Assembly (NCBI RefSeq): GCF_900105395.1
Contig: NZ_LT629775.1
Location: forward strand, 2,684,501 to 2,748,500
DNA from: Streptomyces sp. TLI_053
GTDB lineage: Bacteria; Actinomycetota; Actinomycetes; Streptomycetales; Streptomycetaceae
Length of the DNA: 64,000 bases
Direction of reading: 5' to 3'
In this document: piece after piece, positions 63,097-64,000 of the stretch
Numbering within the stretch: the first letter of the stretch is position 1
How the letters are laid out: each line of letters starts with the position of its first letter
Made by a program: the position numbers and the translations under genes
Notes under the pieces: model-generated
Told to the model about the DNA's origin: nothing
Databases searched by the model: none
The model's input: the letters and a program-made list of their open reading frames with translations, nothing else

Positions 63097-64000
63097 CTAC
63101 GGTGCCACCGCGCCGGGGCGGGGGGCCGGTGCGGGGGCGGGCAGACCGACCTCGGGCGGGGTGGATCCGGGCGGAGTGACTCCGGACGGCATGGGTCCGG
63201 ACGGCATGACTCCGGGCAGAACGGCTCCGGACGGGACCGCTCCGGACGGAGCGGACGTCCGGCCGGCGGCACCGCGCCGTCGCTCGAACCGCTCGAGCCA
63301 GTGCGCCAGCCCCTCCGGCTCCCCGCCGTCGGACCAGCGCCAGGCCTCCGCCCACCACTGCGGGCCGCGGACCAGCGGACGGCCGGCGAGAGCCAGGTGC
63401 AGCGCGAGCGTCGAGCGGGCGTAGTCGTGCACCCAGCCGTCCGCCTGCCGATAGGCGGCGGTCTCGTCCAGCCGCAGCCAGCGGCCCTCGCGGCCGGCGG
63501 CGAGCAGCGGCGTCCAGACCTCTCCGGCGGGGGCGCCCGACGGCCGGTCGGCGACCAGCAGCACCAGTCGTTCCTGCTCCTCCCGGACCCGGTAGAGCGG
63601 GAGTTGGGGCATCCGGGTGAGACCGATGGTGTGCTTCCAGGACCGCACCCAGAGGCCCCGGCGCAGGTAGTAGTGGACGGCCCGGGGCCAGGCCCAGTCC
63701 GCCTCCAGCCGGTAGCCGGACAGGCCCTCGGCGGTGGCGGCGCGGTAGACCCGGTCGAGGGCGGCGGCGGCCAGGCCCCGGCCGCGCGCGTCGGGGCGCA
63801 GATAGAGCGAGGAGACCGCCAACTGGCCCGCTCCCCTGGTCCAGTTGTCGACCGCGACGGTCCCGACCGGCCCGATCGGCCCAGCGGGTCCGCCGGGGCC
63901 ACCCGGGGCGCGCGGGCCGCCGTCGCCCAGCAGCCAGTAGCGGCGCCGGTAGAGTTCGCCGCCCGGCCATTCGCGGCCGGACTCGCCGAGCCTGGCGCGC
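63097..64000 (-). CDS. GNAT family N-acetyltransferase, 5' end outside window
   Basis: The frame is open to the right edge: upstream of the first in-window TTG (63822) it reads ESGREWPGGELYRRRYWLLG and GTVAVDNWTRGAGQLAVSSL, so the true start lies beyond 64000. Acetyl-CoA motif A is SSLYLRPDARGRGLAAAALD. The C-terminal half (~95 residues of ordered sequence after it, RLVLLVADRPSGAPAGEVWT, WVHDYARSTLALHLALAG) is unusual for GNATs and may be a second domain. The last ~45 residues are PSG/PSGV repeats (imperfect 15-bp DNA repeats at 63160-63260) and look disordered. Confidence 0.8.
   Translation of the reverse strand, partial: RARLGESGREWPGGELYRRRYWLLGDGGPRAPGGPGGPAGPIGPVGTVAVDNWTRGAGQLAVSSLYLRPDARGRGLAAAALDRVYRAATAEGLSGYRLEADWAWPRAVHYYLRRGLWVRSWKHTIGLTRMPQLPLYRVREEQERLVLLVADRPSGAPAGEVWTPLLAAGREGRWLRLDETAAYRQADGWVHDYARSTLALHLALAGRPLVRGPQWWAEAWRWSDGGEPEGLAHWLERFERRRGAAGRTSAPSGAVPSGAVLPGVMPSGPMPSGVTPPGSTPPEVGLPAPAPAPRPGAVAP

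Overview
The window is very GC-rich, uses GTG and TTG starts freely and has the gene content of a Streptomyces or Kitasatospora chromosome: an RHS protein, many LysR/TetR/XRE/PadR/ArsR regulators, lipoproteins, a TerD protein, and EACC1 and caspase genes. I saw no rRNA, tRNA, IS element or CRISPR array. Everything here is read by eye from sequence; no searches were run.

Layout. 0-5 kb: the 3' part of an RHS polymorphic-toxin gene and an overlapping probable immunity gene. 5-9.8 kb: LysR, GNAT, two lipoproteins, a PH-like membrane protein, and a patch of gene decay holding two RidA remnants and one TetR-like remnant. 9.8-13.9 kb: MFS exporter, EamA exporter and a mycothiol-type DsbA-fold protein in one minus-strand run, divergent from a LysR gene. 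14.06-24.28 kb: a compact minus-strand operon of eight genes built around an indigoidine-type NRPS (A-Ox-T-TE) with an in-frame tautomerase at its C-terminus, plus pseudouridine-5'-phosphate glycosidase (PsuG/IndA type), eukaryotic-type uracil phosphoribosyltransferase, TrpF-like isomerase, WrbA flavoprotein, DJ-1/PfpI protein, alpha/beta hydrolase and methyltransferase. An XRE regulator and a degenerate ImmA/IrrE-like gene follow after an operator-rich gap. This set points to a blue pigment and/or a C-nucleoside.

27-43 kb is ordinary accessory chromosome: MmyB-type regulator with divergent quinone reductase, ArsR, ricin-type lectin, PadR, FadH-like reductase divergent from an FAD monooxygenase around two clear palindromic operators, TerD, LysR with a divergent SDR that lacks its catalytic Tyr and Lys, and small unknowns. 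40.6-45.6 kb couples GlpD, a TetR gene, an alkyl-DHAP-synthase-like flavoprotein and a lipid kinase, suggesting ether-lipid or glycerolipid metabolism.

45.7-48.9 kb holds a three-gene operon of EACC1, caspase-TPR and Clp-N/AAA+, which looks like an NTP-dependent conflict (defence) system of the kind known from multicellular bacteria. 50-54 kb contains a large lipoprotein, an NTF2-like gene and an XRE/MmyB regulator that share a palindromic operator, and an unusual array of eight 16-bp inverted repeats about 32 bp apart. 54-64 kb: DUF2252 protein, multicopper oxidase coupled to a membrane protein, FtsX/MacB-type ABC exporter, class IV aminotransferase-fold protein, and a GNAT gene cut by the window edge.
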